Below, piece by piece: positions 1-11,221 of a stretch of 64,000 nucleotides of DNA. Position 1 is the stretch's first letter, and every line of letters starts with the position of its first letter. Below the pieces are notes generated by a model. It was given only the letters and a program-made list of their open reading frames with translations, did not search any database and had not been told where the DNA came from. Position numbers and translations under genes: made by a program. The stretch is taken from NCBI GenBank assembly GCA_028671895.1, contig CM053799.1, forward strand, positions 48,547,455-48,611,454, in the 5' to 3' direction. The stretch comes from Oenanthe sinensis (lineage: Eukaryota > Streptophyta > Magnoliopsida > Apiales > Apiaceae).

Positions 1-1
1 C

Positions 2-331
2 GAAGTAGAATATATTGCGGTAGGTAGTTGTTGTGCACAGATCTTGTGGATAAGGAATCAACTGAATAATTATGGACTTGCGCTATCTAAAATCCCAATA
101 CTTTGCGATAACACAAGTGCCATAGCAATTTCCAATAATCCTGTACAATATTCAAGGACCAAGCACATAGACATAAGGTATCATTTTATCCGAGAGCATG
201 TCATGAACGGAACTGTGGTGTTACATTTTGTACCCACAAAATATCAAATTACCGACATCTTCACGAAACCACTTGATGAATCCACTTTCTCTAAGTTGCT
301 TAGTGAGTTAGGGATGTTAAATATGAACTAA
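2..331 (+). CDS. Copia pol polyprotein, C-terminal RNase H end (partial)
   Basis: The frame is open from base 2 to a stop at 329-331, giving 109 residues of the RNase H domain that degrades the RNA strand during reverse transcription. Recognisable steps are EVEYIAVGSCCAQILWIRNQ near the start, CDNTSAIAISNNP in the middle, the RTKHIDIRYHFIREHV block and the terminal TDIFTKPLDE motif, in the order usual for Ty1/copia RNase H. There is no frameshift or stop in the visible part. The N-terminal side is cut by the window edge. The stop is followed directly by the non-coding 3' region, as in Sireviruses lacking an intact envelope-like gene. Confidence 0.92.
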   Translation, partial: EVEYIAVGSCCAQILWIRNQLNNYGLALSKIPILCDNTSAIAISNNPVQYSRTKHIDIRYHFIREHVMNGTVVLHFVPTKYQITDIFTKPLDESTFSKLLSELGMLNMN

Positions 332-2255
332 TTATTGCATGTTGTTTTAAATTGCATATTTATTTTCAAGCACTGTAAATACACTGTATATATTCCTTAA
401 AATATTTCAAAAACAAACAAACAAATTGAAAAAGAAAACTCAAAAAGATTTTCCCTTTTTTTCAGTTGTTATTTCATTGGCATCTTTACAGTAAATATAT
501 TTTATATTATGTTTGTTTTCCAACAATAAGTATATATTGTTTATTATTTCCAACAATTGATATCAACAATTGGTATATATAAGTATGTATAGTTTTATTT
601 ATTTTATAACTTAACATTTTTATTTTTATTGTTATTTATTTTAAATTTTATTTTTATATATATAAATATAAGCTGATTATTTCACATCTCTTTTGAGAAG
701 TAGGAAATATCTATGAGCTTGATAATCCAATCGATTCTAAAAGTTAGATCCTAATCATTGGCATCAATCTATAACCAAGATCTTAGAACCAAACACACAA
801 ACACTATCACTTACATCTCTCTAACCATTAAACAAAATACCTAATTGTTCAGAATGAGGGAGTCAATGCCTTGATTGCATTTGATAAGGTTGGTGATGTG
901 AGTGAACCAATAGCTCTGTCTCCAGAAAGGTGATTCACATACATAAATTGAGACAACTGTTAGCTCATCTGTGTTCTCTCAAAAGGATACAGACTTGGAA
1001 AAGGCAAAACTGTTACTAGGTTCATTCTCTCAACAGAGTGAGTCTATTGAATTCAGCCTATCAGCCAAGGCTATCAGCAAAGAGTTAATTTCATCTGACA
1101 TTTTTCAAGAAACCACATATATTGTCTTATTTTTAAGGACCAACAATGGACCAACTCAATTGGCATTTTGGACCAATAATTTAAGGACATACTTGGGACC
1201 AAGAGGGAACAATTGAAATGTCACAGGAAGGATGAATTGACGGAAGCAACTTTTCTAAACTTCCATATCAAGGAAGGAAGAACAATTGATGATTCTGAAT
1301 GAATCAAAATGCCTTCACAGGCATCAGGAGGAAACTTGGATCATTTGCTAAATTATATATCCTTGTCTCCCTCCCCAGATGGAACATATCTGGATTCCTA
1401 ACGGAATAGATCATCTTAGATGATCAGCAACTCACTGAATCTATTCTTGAAGCAATTCAGTTTTCCAAAGTCAAATGTTTTTAATAGATTCAATTGAGGA
1501 CGGGGATTTACGAAACCCCATTGCACCACTAGTGACCTCTCTTGAAGGGGCTATGGTGATCTTTCTTGCAGGTACAGAAGACTGTGACATCCGTACTGAG
1601 AGAGATATAGTGATGTGAGAAAAGACTGAAACACAAGTAAGGATGAGTGAAAATATATATTCTATGAGTAAAACACTTAGAGAGTGTATGAGCGAAACAC
1701 TTGTGAGGAACACAAAGTAAAATCACACACTAGCACAATTACCAAATCCTATTTCCAAATTCCCTGTTACAGATTTCTAATGTTACGCAACTAAGGGAGA
1801 GAAAATTTCGAATGAAGAGAATTAATCAACTAAGGGGGAGAAGTATTTTATTCGAAGTGTTCAACTACGGGGGAGAAGTGTTGAAGACTGCGGGGGAGAA
1901 GTGTTGAAGACTTTTACCAGAAGAGGATTCCAGAAGAGGATTACTAAATTGTTGAACATAAGTTGGGTTATTCACGAAAGGAGAAATTGAATCTACCTTG
2001 GGTGAGAAGTGAAGACAGAAGTTGGAGAATCTTAGGAAAAGTGGTAAGAACAGAAATGAAGATAATACTACTTGTATAATATGTTCAGTACTAGAGGAAC
2101 AAACATCTTTCATTTCAGTTACTCAAAGAAATCTGGAAATGTGTTATATGATCCAGAGAACAATTTATTTACTTACAGTTCTTAAATGTCATATTAGTTT
2201 CTTAGTTGTTAGTTGAGTTATCCTCTAGGAATTTGTGTGTTAAATGTTTAACAAT
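332..2255 (+). other. Sirevirus 3' region between pol and PPT, decayed env-like part
   Basis: No intact gene. The first 400 bases are AT-rich. At 930-1110 there is a stretch whose translation (FSQKDTDLEKAK, then SFSQQSES) recurs in element 2 on the minus strand near 42195-42360, so both descend from a common, possibly coding, env-like segment. At 1590-1700 a purine-rich stretch repeats AGTGAAA/GAGAGA-type words, also matched in element 2 (41580-41700). At 1790-1905 the motif GGGGGAGAAG or a close variant occurs about four times; these are PPT-like repeats. Confidence 0.6.
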
Positions 2256-2268
2256 AAATAGGGAGAGA
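2256..2268 (+). other. Polypurine tract of element 1
   Basis: AAATAGGGAGAGA lies immediately before the LTR start (TTGAAAGG). It matches in form and position the PPT of element 2 (minus strand, 40610-40625), so it is the likely primer for plus-strand DNA synthesis. Confidence 0.7.
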
Positions 2269-2269
2269 T

Positions 2270-3812
2270 TGAAAGGCATATGACTAGGCCTATTTGTAAT
2301 AAATAGATGACAACTCAACTCAAGTAAGAAAATAAAGTAAGTAATAAATACTGAGGATGGAATCAAATCGAAGAATGTCAACTAGACACAAAGAATCAAT
2401 TTGTCAGAAGAATTTTAATGAAGTTGCTACTCTACACCGGAAGAAGTTCATTTATATGTTCAAGCATCAGAGAAAAATAGAGAAACAGTTTTTCAGAAGA
2501 GTTCAGAAGATTCAGAAGATTCTAAGTGCCTACTACAAAGAGATTCCAGAAGAAGAACAAAGACAGTGAAGCAGAATAATGACAGAAGGCCTCAACTTAA
2601 AGTTTTAATAAATGGAGAATATTTATTAGTATGACACAAATGAACCAGACAGTACATTTGTATGTCAACTAAAATAATATTTATTTTTCATTTAGTTCAA
2701 GAGGTTTCAAGAAAAGAAGACAAAGAAAGAACGGGAAGATTTCAAGACCGACAGTACGGGTATGCGAGTAAAGATAGTATTTTAATTCTACTATCAAAAG
2801 TTAATTAATTATTTAATTTATCTAATTAAATTAATTCAAGTTGAATTTAATTTAATTTATAAATTAACTAATTAAATTAAGTAGAATTAATTTATTATAA
2901 AAGATATGACTTAATATGACTTGTAATATAATTCAAAAGACTTATTAATAAAAAAAATTATTGTTATTAAATAAATAAGTCATACCGAATTCTGGTGAAA
3001 ATAAGTCATACCGAGCTGCAGAAGAAAAAGTCATACTGAGCTGCAGAAGGTAAAGTCATACCAGAAAAAGTCATACTGAGCTGCAGAAGGTAAAGTCATA
3101 CCACAAAAAGTCATTCTGAGCTGCAAAAAATAAGTCATACCGAGCTGCAGAAAATAAGTCATACCGAGCTACAGGAGAAAAAGTCATACCGAGCTTCTGC
3201 CGACCTAAAGTCATACCGAGACTTTATATATATATATATATAATAAGTCATACCGAATTTTTTTGATCAAAAGGTCATGCTGGAGTGATTTTTTATTTAG
3301 TTAAAAAGTCATACCGATTTTTTTAATTAATAAAATAAGTCATACCGAGAGAAATAAGTCTTGCCCAGCTTTTTAAAGGTCATACAAGTGTTAAAAAAGT
3401 CATACAGACTTAATTTCAATAAATTAAGTCATTCTGATAAAGGTCATACAAGGCTTTTTCATTTTCTATAAATATGAGAAGAGCGCTTCACATTTTCAGA
3501 GTTAGAAAATCAGTTCAAATTCAAAAATTTGTCTGCATTGTAATATTCACAGATTTCTGTGCAAGTTTGAATATAATTGATTAAACTCGAACAGTTCATG
3601 TCAAATTTGTTCTAGATCTTTTTATCAATTATATAACAGTTTTCTAAATATTAATTTTGTAATACTAATCAAGTTAAAATTATATCTTTCACTTGAACAA
3701 CATTTCATTCTAATTAATATTTCGCGAGTAATTAATAATATTTTAAATCCAATTATTCCGCGATTAATTTTAGATATTGTATTCAACCCCCCTTCTACAA
3801 TATCAGGGACCA
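2270..3812 (+). repeat. 3' LTR of Sirevirus element 1
   Basis: It starts just after the PPT and ends at the CCCCCCTTCTACAATATCAG block followed by GGGACCA, which parallels the ends of the other Sirevirus LTRs here (C-rich run, CTACAA/CTACGATA, then GGACCTAACA). The terminal CA at 3811-3812 is the best guess; TAACA is not present. A TATA-like TATAAATATGAG sits at about 3470. The core GAAGTTCATTTATATGTTCA at 2443-2462 is shared with three other LTRs in the window. The middle holds a family-specific tandem array. Confidence 0.75.
2976..3460 (+). repeat. LTR-internal tandem array, AAGTCATACCGAGC motif
   Basis: About fifteen to twenty copies of AAGTCATACC or close variants occur at irregular 20-40 base spacing, many followed by GAGCTGCAG. 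They stop just upstream of the TATA-like box. Position and style match the different arrays in the other two Sirevirus LTR families of this window. The array is probably regulatory or a recombination by-product; it has no coding sense. Confidence 0.85.
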
Positions 3813-4740
3813 ATAAGGGAGAAAAAAGGCTCTCTCTAAGGAAAAGGGAGAAGAGGGTTATCTCTGAGGAAGAGAGAGATGAGAGCTTTCCCTGAAAATG
3901 TGGGCTCGCCCTGGTATGAAAACTCATCTTGAGAAGGAAGACTCGTCCTCACCCTGAAGATGAGGGCTCTCCCTGTGCATCAGGATTAAGAGTGAAAGTC
4001 TTTCAAACATCTTCAATAATTTCAAGACTACGGGTAGTTGTTGTATGCTGTTTTTGTGAGGACACCTGGCGTGCCCTCTCTCTGATTTGCTATAGTCATT
4101 TGCCTTGTGTCCATGTAATCACTGCCACCTATGTCTATCAATGTCAATTGAAGGCCATAGCTCCATATTCCTCGGGTTGCCCTCGTGGGGGAGTTATGGT
4201 GTGCTGCTAACCTTGCCCTGGAAGATCCTTTCCATGTACTCAGGCGGGTTGCCCTCGTCTGGGGACTTAGGACATGTCCTACATTTGTGTTGGATTTAGT
4301 GCTGGTCGAATCCATGAAGTTCTTGAACCTTATACTGGGCTTTGACCTATCCAAACAAACCCCAATGTAGAGTCCTCTTCCAGGAAGGTTCCTCTTTCCA
4401 GTTACCTAATTTGATCCAAATTAGGGTTCTGTTCTCCTAACGGGCCTCTACTTTGCCAAGAATTACGTGGGCTTGATCTTCTATTTTCCCTATAAATAGA
4501 GGTACGTAGGCACATTGTTGGGGGTCAGAATTATTAGAACTCACAGTCGTCAGAGAACACAAAGCTCTAGTTATTCTGAAAGCTAGCAATCTTAGTCCCC
4601 AATCTCATACAAACCACCACACTCCGGCGATATTCAGCCTCGTTAGATCTTTTTTCGGCAAAGAACTTCGATCTTTGTTGATTACCAGATTTCTCCATTT
4701 CTCCATCAACAGTAATTCATCTTTGACTTCTTGATAATGG
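3813..4740 (+). repeat. LTR-like/promoter-like remnant of unknown family
   Basis: No gene. The stretch has higher GC than its surroundings and repeats GGTTGCCCTCGT twice (4175 and 4248). TATAAATAGA at 4491-4500 is followed by a C/T-rich leader-like sequence. This looks like the U3-R-U5 of an LTR retrotransposon, possibly Ty3-type, joined directly to the end of element 1. No PBS, PPT or TSD was found, so it could equally be the promoter of a lost gene. Confidence 0.4.
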
Positions 4741-5076
4741 TTAATATATGTTTCTTAATTTCAGATATGTTTCCGTACATGAATTAATTACCCTATTCTC
4801 TATAGAAAGGTCAACTAACATGTTAAACATGATCCTTATTGTATGCATTATTATAACATTATTACCAGCCATGCAAGCTTATGGTCATAATTCCTCCAGT
4901 ATATTACTTAATCAAGTTTCTATGCAATTGACATGCCAACGTGCAGCCAACTTTTGGGGCAATTTTCGTCCACCTAAGACGTGCCTTCATGTTGAAGATA
5001 CTCTGCATGTTTTGAAATTCTTTCCTAAAAACCAAAGCCAAAGCTAGAAGGAAATCATGTTTTTTAGCCACCAAAA

Positions 5077-6864
5077 ATGGCCCTTTCACTATCTAAGAAA
5101 AGATCTAAATCATCAAAAAGAGCTGCAAAAGAACATGGTTTCTTACATTTTATCCTTTCCAAGTTACTATATCGAGTTCCGTTGACACTTCTTCTCCTGA
5201 TTCTTGTTTTCCTCTGGCCTTCTACCACCACCATCATCTCTGGTCACATTGTCCACGTATGTGTTTCATCTAGAAAGCTCAACAATCTCTATTGCCTTTC
5301 TGCTGGCGCCCAACCCAACTTTGACATCCCTCTTCCACTCACTAATGCTAGCGCTGTTAGTGATCATAAACTTGAAGTTAGCAAAAAAGAAATTGTTCCT
5401 AGTGTTGATATCAAGAACAACACAACTCTTGTTACGCAAGATATTGCTAGTCATGTTTAAGAGGACAAAGTTAATGATCATAAACTCGAAGTCAGCATAC
5501 GAGAGAGTACTGGTCCTACTGTTGATATTAAGCTTAAGAACGAAACAGCTCGTCACCTAAGATATTCCTACTTATAATGTTGAAGAGAACAACACAAGCC
5601 TTATTGTTGACAAAAATAAGCTTTCAGAGTTTGAATCTGCTGTGAAGGTGGTGGAAGAGCATCTGCAAGTGCATAGATCATGGAGATCGAACTCAAGAGG
5701 CCTCACAACATGTGATGGCAGGGGGGTTTATGTGTATGTTTTACCACCAAAGTTTAACAAGGATTTGGTAGGTAGAGATATGTCTCCCTGGTTGGATTTT
5801 TGTGAATTTTTTAGGAATGATGCACTGGGAGAGCCAATACTGAAGCTTGGAAAAGGATGGTACAATACTCATCAGTATTCTTTGGAACCAATTTTCCATT
5901 CCAGAGTTTTGAAGCATCCTTGTAGAGTTTACAATGAGAATGAAGCTAAACTATTCTATGTTCCATTTTATGGTGGCTTAGACATCTTGAGATGGCATTT
6001 CAAGGAGGCCTCCCCTGATGTTAAGGACACTCTGGTTTTGGAACTTGTAGAATGGCTTAAAGTGCAGAAACCATGGGCTCTAAACTCAGGCAAAGATCAT
6101 GTCTTTGTTTTGGGTAAAGTTTCATGGGATTTTCGGAGAAGGAATGATTCTCTGCAAGGGAGTACATTGTTAAATCTTGAAGAAATGCAAAACCTAATAA
6201 AGCTATTAATCGAAAGGTAACCTTGGCATGTTAATGACATTGGAATCCCACATCCTACCTACTTCCATCCTCACTCTGATGAAGATATCATCTCATGGCA
6301 ATTTAAGGCCATACAATCAAGCCGGAACAGCCTCATTAACTTTGCAGGAGGAGCAAGACCTGATTCTCCAGACAGTATAAGATCAGTGCTGATCAACCAA
6401 TGCACTTTAGCAAGTACTGGAAAATTCAAGTTCCAGAATTGTAGTTCAGGAGGTTGTGATCAACCTGAATCCATCATCGAACTATTCTTGGAATCCAAAT
6501 TCTGTTTACAACCTCCTGGTGACAGTCTGACTAGATAATCTGTATTTGATTCTCTAATCTCAGGTTGAATCCCTGTGTTTTTTGATCCTTTCATAGCTTA
6601 CTATCAATATTCATGGCATTTGCCTGAGGATCACGGAAAGTATTCAATGTTCATAGATAAAGAAGAGGTGAGAACATCGAAGGTGAATGTGGTAGTGTGG
6701 CTAATGAAGATACCTAAGAAGGCAATGGATGATATGAGGAGGTATATAGTGTATGAATTGTTGCCTGGATTGGTATATGGAGATTCAAGTTCAGAGTTTG
6801 AAAACAAGATGCCTTCTCTATAACAATGAATAATCTCCTCGAAAAAGTGACTAGATTGGAGTAA
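5077..6864 (+). pseudogene. MUR3-like GT47 (exostosin family) glycosyltransferase pseudogene
   Basis: In plants this family adds galactose or similar sugars to xyloglucan side chains in the Golgi as type II membrane proteins. Translation shows a basic N-terminus, a membrane anchor (LLYRVPLTLLLLILVFLWP, near residues 29-47), a stem, then the GT47 core: GRGVYVYVLPPKF, PWLDFCEFFRND, FYVPFYGGLD, the KDHVFVLGKVSWDFRR block and the distal HPHSDEDIISW, GGARPDSPDSIRS and VFFDPF blocks. It is intronless, as usual for the family. Damage: frame changes between about 5460 and 5640, in-frame TAA at about 6220, TAA at about 6536, TGA at about 6566, and a frameshift near 6805 after which MNNLLEKVTRLE ends the gene. 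Non-functional. Confidence 0.85.
5350..5545 (+). repeat. Duplicated stem segment in the GT47 pseudogene
   Basis: Two adjacent related segments encode DHKLEVS followed after a few residues by (S/T)VDIK and an NTT or NET step (about 5362-5430 and 5473-5545). They lie between the membrane anchor and the catalytic domain, so stem lengthening by tandem duplication is likely. Confidence 0.6.
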
Positions 6865-7254
6865 AGTGTATAATTTTATGGTGTCAAATACTATTAGTTC
6901 AAAACTGCAAATATGTATCATATGATTGCTTGATAATTTGATAATTATCTAATTAGACCAGAAAATCCAGTTTGATGATTCTTTACTCATATGATTACAT
7001 CTATCAACAAAATATATCTCTGTATAGTTTTATTCATTATTACATAAATCGTATCACGAGAATCCTAGGCTCATAGAATTTATACTTTACGGTGAACATT
7101 TCCCTTACTTCACAGAGCAAGCACTTCTAGTCCTCACCACAACAATACTACGATGTCTTTATAATCTTTATTATCACGCACTTTATTCGCCACACAAATT
7201 GCACACAAAGTAGCTATTAGTTAACCATTGGAACTCAAGCCTCGATCCCAGATA
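6865..7254. other. Spacer, no gene seen
   Basis: AT-rich spacer between the convergent GT47 and glutathione peroxidase remnants. No motif or reading frame of note. Confidence 0.6.
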
Positions 7255-7771
7255 TCAAGCTACTCCTAAAACTTTCTTGATATCATTCTGCAGAAGTCGA
7301 AATGATCATATGTTAGCCACAACATAATAAACTTGATATATTGATTAAATACAGCCCCAAAATGTTCTATGAGTAGTCATGTGCATGTAATTTTTACCTC
7401 AAAGGTAAGTGGAGTTGTTGTAGGAGCATAACGTTCAACAAGTTTTCCATCTTTATCAACTAAAAACTTGGCAAAATTCCATTCAATTTCATCCCCTTTG
7501 AGGGACTTGAGGTACTTGTACAATGGAGCAGCATCCGATCCATTCACATCAATCTAGAAAACCATAACCACGTAGATTTGTCAGTTTAAAAAGTGTTTTT
7601 ATTGAAAGAAATCCTTAATACTGTGACTGTAGATCAAAACTTGTACTAAAATCCCTACCTTACTGAAAATCGGATATTCAGCTTTGAAACGAGTGCAAAC
7701 AAAATGTTCAATTTCTTCATTAGTCCCAGGCTCCTGTCCCTTAAATTGGTTGCATGGAAATGCAAGAATCT
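7255..7771 (-). pseudogene. Glutathione peroxidase, last three exons only
   Basis: Plant glutathione peroxidases of this class reduce lipid and hydrogen peroxides using thioredoxin. Three exons on the minus strand have proper GT/AG edges and compatible phases. 7659-7771 encodes EILAFPCNQFKGQEPGTNEE, carrying the family's FPCNQF motif. 7398-7553 encodes IDVNGSDAAPLYKYLKS and then the catalytic WNFAKFLVDKDG and ERYAPTT blocks. 7255-7287 encodes NDIKKVLGVA and the stop. This is about 100 of the usual ~170 residues. The upstream exons with the peroxidatic Cys and Gln were not found in the next kilobase. It is probably a truncated copy, although an upstream exon beyond a long intron cannot be fully excluded. 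The retained introns show it arose at the DNA level. Confidence 0.85.
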
Positions 7772-8139
7772 CTATAAAAGGCAGTTTTTATTTTTCAAAA
7801 AACAAGGAGAAAATATGCTACCAATCACCACTCTATCTTTCATACTTTCTGAGTTTTGATAATATAACTGTCATACAACTTCACATGGTCTCAATGAAAA
7901 TGTAAACCTCAAAAGCCCATATCTTATTGCACAGTAGGCTGATTACCTTTATTCCCAAGCCACATTACAGGCGTTCCTTTGTTTACAGTACTGTTACTCG
8001 AGGTAAATTTGCAGTACTGTTACTATTATCATTCCATTACCATCCTTTGTTTACACCTGATGTTGCAAAAAATATGGCCACCCAGATAAACTATTCATCA
8101 TTTTTCATTAATTTTGTCACATATTTCCATGATTTACAG
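7772..8139. other. Spacer, no gene seen
   Basis: Lies between the divergent glutathione peroxidase and coiled-coil exons. Nothing resembling the missing peroxidase exons was recognised on the minus strand. Confidence 0.5.
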
Positions 8140-8577
8140 GGTCAAATTAAGCTGAAAGAAGTTGCTCTGGAAAAGTCATCAAACACATTTCTGGTGAAGG
8201 AGCATGATCTTCAAAGGAAGATTGAAGATTTAGAGAAAACTTTAGAAAATTTCAATCAAAATGCTGCAAGTTATTGTCGCTACGAATGTCAAAAGGTAGG
8301 AAATTTGTGTTTCATTGGGTGCGTTATAGTATGGCTTTATAATTTAAAAATGAATATGCTTTTGGTTCCAAGGATAAGTTTGATCAGATATTTGGTCCAA
8401 AACACCTTATAAGAATCACTTATACAAGGGTTCACATTTATACTAAACAGGTAAAGGAAGACAGTGTGGGAACCTAAATGCTGGAATTAGAGAAGCAGCA
8501 ATATTTGGAGCTCAAGATGTAACTACCCTAAAATGCAAAACTGAGGAAACAAGACATCCAGAAACATTGACAGAAAG
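8140..8577 (+). pseudogene. Two exon-like pieces of an unidentified coiled-coil protein gene
   Basis: 8140-8295 is bounded by TTTACAG and GTAGG. It encodes 52 residues rich in Lys, Glu and Leu with heptad character (KEHDLQRKIEDLEKTLENF), so a coiled coil. 8451-8577 is bounded by AAACAG and GTATGC. Joined directly, the second piece reaches a stop within nine codons; another frame of it (REAAIFGAQDVTTLKC) looks more protein-like, so a frameshift or missing exon is likely. The parent family was not recognised. It sits among other gene fragments and is probably one too. Confidence 0.45.
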
Positions 8578-8944
8578 GTATGCATGTTTAGCAAACTCAC
8601 ACTACGAATTCAGTTAATTCAACTTACTTTATTGTATAAGTATACAATCATTATATATGCCAGTTATCTAATGTATGTACCTTAAAACAGCATTCACTTG
8701 AATATCCCTCTTCTAAATGGTAATGAGTTTTCTAATTCATGTCTCGTTTACCTACACAGCAATAACGACATTTCATCAAATAAAGACACAAAATTTTTGG
8801 TTTTGAGATGAAAAACATAGACGGGTAATGAACACAAACCTCTTGTTCTTTTCGTACATTGATATATATGTTGAATGCATTAGGACTTGCTATGCATTCC
8901 AAAATTGAAAATTATTATTTGTTTCTTAAATGTGAATCTTGATT
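8578..8944. other. Spacer, no gene seen
   Basis: AT-rich sequence before the GT90 first exon. No supported feature. Confidence 0.5.
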
Positions 8945-9129
8945 ATGGGATATTTATCTATCAGGCTAACGAAAGATTTATCGGGAGCTAAGTTATGTCG
9001 TTTTCCCCTAAAGAAGGCATCAGGAATCAGTACAAGTATCCTGTATATTTTCATCTTCATAGCTGCAGCATTTATGTATTCTATGATCAATCAGGTAAGT
9101 TTATATGATTTTTGTAATAAATTTTAGTT

Positions 9130-10560
9130 TTTTTTTGGGTAAATAAGGGCGGCACCTCGTCAAAATATATTAAGAAAAATAAAAAAACAAAAGCGTTGTG
9201 AGAGGACTCCTCTTATGAAGAAAATCAAGTTCCCGTGGAACAACACTCCACAAAGAACACCTAAGACCAAACACAAATAAACTATTTCTAAAAACCAACT
9301 AAAATCTATCTGAATTTCTAGCCACCTAACCAGGTAGTGTCCAGGTCTGAAACACAGCCCTGAAGCCCCATCAACACTAGCATACCAGACTCCACCTAAT
9401 GACAACCCTCCTCAAAGACTGAACCAAGTCTGCTCCCTTCCGCAAAAATTCTCCTGCCAACTTTTATATAGGAATGTACCAGTCCTATTATCAAGAACAA
9501 GCAGCGAAGATTCTGGCCTCCACCTTACATTCATACCCTCAGCATACCAGAGAAAATAATGCTTCCCTTAGCACCTGAATTTTTGAAAAACTGCTGCACA
9601 CTTAAGTTGCAGGTCTGGAGCATCAAAACTCAACCTGCCAAGAAAAGAAAGACACCGGCTCCCACTAGAAACCAAACCACCATGGCTGACAAGGGCTATA
9701 GAAATCTGGAAAAACAAAACAAAAAAACAAAGAAAAGAAATTCCAGGCTTTAAACTCCCAACTGGGTAGTACGCCATCTCCGAAATTAAGAACGCATGAT
9801 TGAAAATCATGCACGATAAAAGAAAATAAATGCAACCCTGGACCCTCGAACCAAAACCCCTGCAACTCTGAATCAAAATGCTAAATCCTAAACTACTCCA
9901 GATGCATGATTGAAACCCCTGAACAAAACCAAGAACATCTACACACTTGGCCGCTAAACCATGAATCCAGAAGACCCTCAACCTGGGAACAGAACCAGGC
10001 TTGATACTTCCATCTACACCGGTATGAATTTGTTTGTACACTCCAGAAAATCGATTTGTTTCCTGAGGATATGAAACAGCACCCTCAACAGTATATTGCA
10101 ACAGAATCAGCTCAATACATCAGGGACTAGTAAGTAAGACCATCAAATACGAATTCCAACTCCTCAGATCAGTTCCAATATCCAGAAAATGATCATAATT
10201 CCAAACGTTTGATGAATAATTCTCATAAGAATCCACAGTAACCAGATGTGTGATCAAACTAATACCAGACACCACCCAGTAACATTCTTCTTCGAAACTC
10301 CAATTTACACCCCTCAAATTCATCCGAAATATGCAACCATCACAGCCCCACCAAAGCATCCAATAGCATCTGACCAGAATTATAATTCTATGGGCTTGAT
10401 TTCTTCTAAATTTCTCTAAACCTACTTCTGGACACCAGTTTACAGACATCTGCAGGTTTGCACACTGAATACCACAGCCTTTCCAACTTAACATACTAAA
10501 ACTAATCATTAACTTGAACACGTCCATTAGCTTTTTTTTTTTTACATACATGATTGTTTT
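9130..10560 (-). mobile_element. Probable non-LTR retroposon (LINE-derived) inside the GT90 intron
   Basis: On the minus strand the segment ends in ACGAGGTGCCGCCCTTATTT and then an A-run (T-run on + at about 9129). That is the look of a plant L1-type 3' end. It is more GC-rich than the flanks and has long but unrecognised minus-strand frames (10101-9568, 10677-10120), without clear reverse transcriptase motifs, so it is likely a 3' fragment or non-autonomous copy. A second T-run lies at 10533. No convincing target site duplication was found, so the edges are approximate. Confidence 0.45.
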
Positions 10561-10955
10561 TTTTGTGTTTAGCAGAGTAAAGTTTATGTTGATAATGTGA
10601 TTATTGATTCCAAAGAGAACAAGAGAATAACACAAATATATGAAGTCAAGAAAATCCCGAAAAAGGTTAAAATTCAAGAAAGAGTCGAAATTCCACTTTC
10701 TTGTTCACCTAAAAATGTGACACAAATGTGTCCATCAAATTATCCCAAGGTTTTCAGTACCATGGAAGCTAGTGATGATTTAGGAGCAAGTTCAACATGC
10801 CCGGAATATTTTCGCTGGATACACGAAGATTTAAAGCCGTTTAAGGCAACAGGGATTACGAGGAACATGGTAAATAGAGCGAAAAGGACTGCACATTTTC
10901 AACTAATGATAGTGCAAGGGAAGGCTTACATAGAGAAGTTCAGTCAGTCAATACA

Positions 10956-11049
10956 AACTAGAGATGTGTTTACAATATGGGGGTTTTTGCAGTTGTTGAG
11001 AAAACTAGAGATGTGTTTACAATATGGGGTTTTTTGCAGTTGTTGAGAA
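10956..11049 (+). repeat. 47-bp tandem duplication in GT90 exon 2
   Basis: Two adjacent 47-base units (10956-11002 and 11003-11049) start AACTAGAGATG and end GTTGTTGAGAA. They differ at one position in the G/T run. Because 47 is not a multiple of three, the duplication breaks the reading frame. Confidence 0.95.
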
Positions 11050-11221
11050 GGTATCCGGGGAGACTCCCGGATCTGGAATTGATGTTTGATACTAATGACA
11101 AACCGGTGATCAAATCGCATTTGTATCGCATACTCAATGCTTCCACTCCACCATTATTTTGATATTGTGGTGATCAGTGGACTAGTGATATCGTCTTTCC
11201 TGATTGGTCCTTCTGGGGTTG

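Larger units (their letters stand above)
1..3812 (+). mobile_element. Ty1/copia Sirevirus-type element 1, 3' portion
   Basis: The window opens inside this element. In + order it has the end of pol (2-331), a 1.9-kb 3' region, a polypurine tract near 2256-2268 and one LTR (about 2270-3812). Assignment to the Sirevirus (SIRE/Maximus) branch rests on the RNase H tail sequence, the long region between pol and LTR, and repeated GGGGGAGAAG motifs before the LTR, which is a known Sirevirus habit. The 5' LTR, gag and most of pol lie outside the window, so intactness cannot be judged. Confidence 0.85.
8945..11221 (+). pseudogene. GT90 (rumi/KDELC-type O-glucosyltransferase-like) pseudogene
   Basis: Exon 1 (8945-9094) starts at an ATG and encodes a membrane segment (ILYIFIFIAAAFMYSM), as expected for a Golgi/ER type II enzyme. 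It ends at GTAAGT in phase 0. After a 1.48-kb intron holding a retroposon, exon 2 (10576-11221) continues in frame through VIIDSKENKRI, a Cys-containing region and the family block CPEYFRWIHEDLKPFKATG, then QTRDVFTIWGFLQLLRRYPG, MFDTNDKPVIKS and YCGDQWTSDIVFPDWSFWGW. A 47-bp tandem duplication shifts the frame, and an in-frame TGA (about 11160, replacing an expected Arg codon) lies before YCGD. The exon ends at GTAAAT, but no later exons of this normally longer protein were found. Confidence 0.85.

Noticed and set aside
2976..3460. CRISPR-like look of regularly repeated words
   Set aside because: Plant DNA, irregular spacing, no unique spacers; it is an LTR-internal array. The same applies to 24555-24740 and 44880-45560.
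4748..5047. Small secreted peptide-like frame with a hydrophobic N-terminus (MILIVCIIITLLPAMQAYG)
   Set aside because: Overlaps a decayed region just before the GT47 pseudogene. No recognised family, and the hydrophobic run is explained by AT-rich composition.
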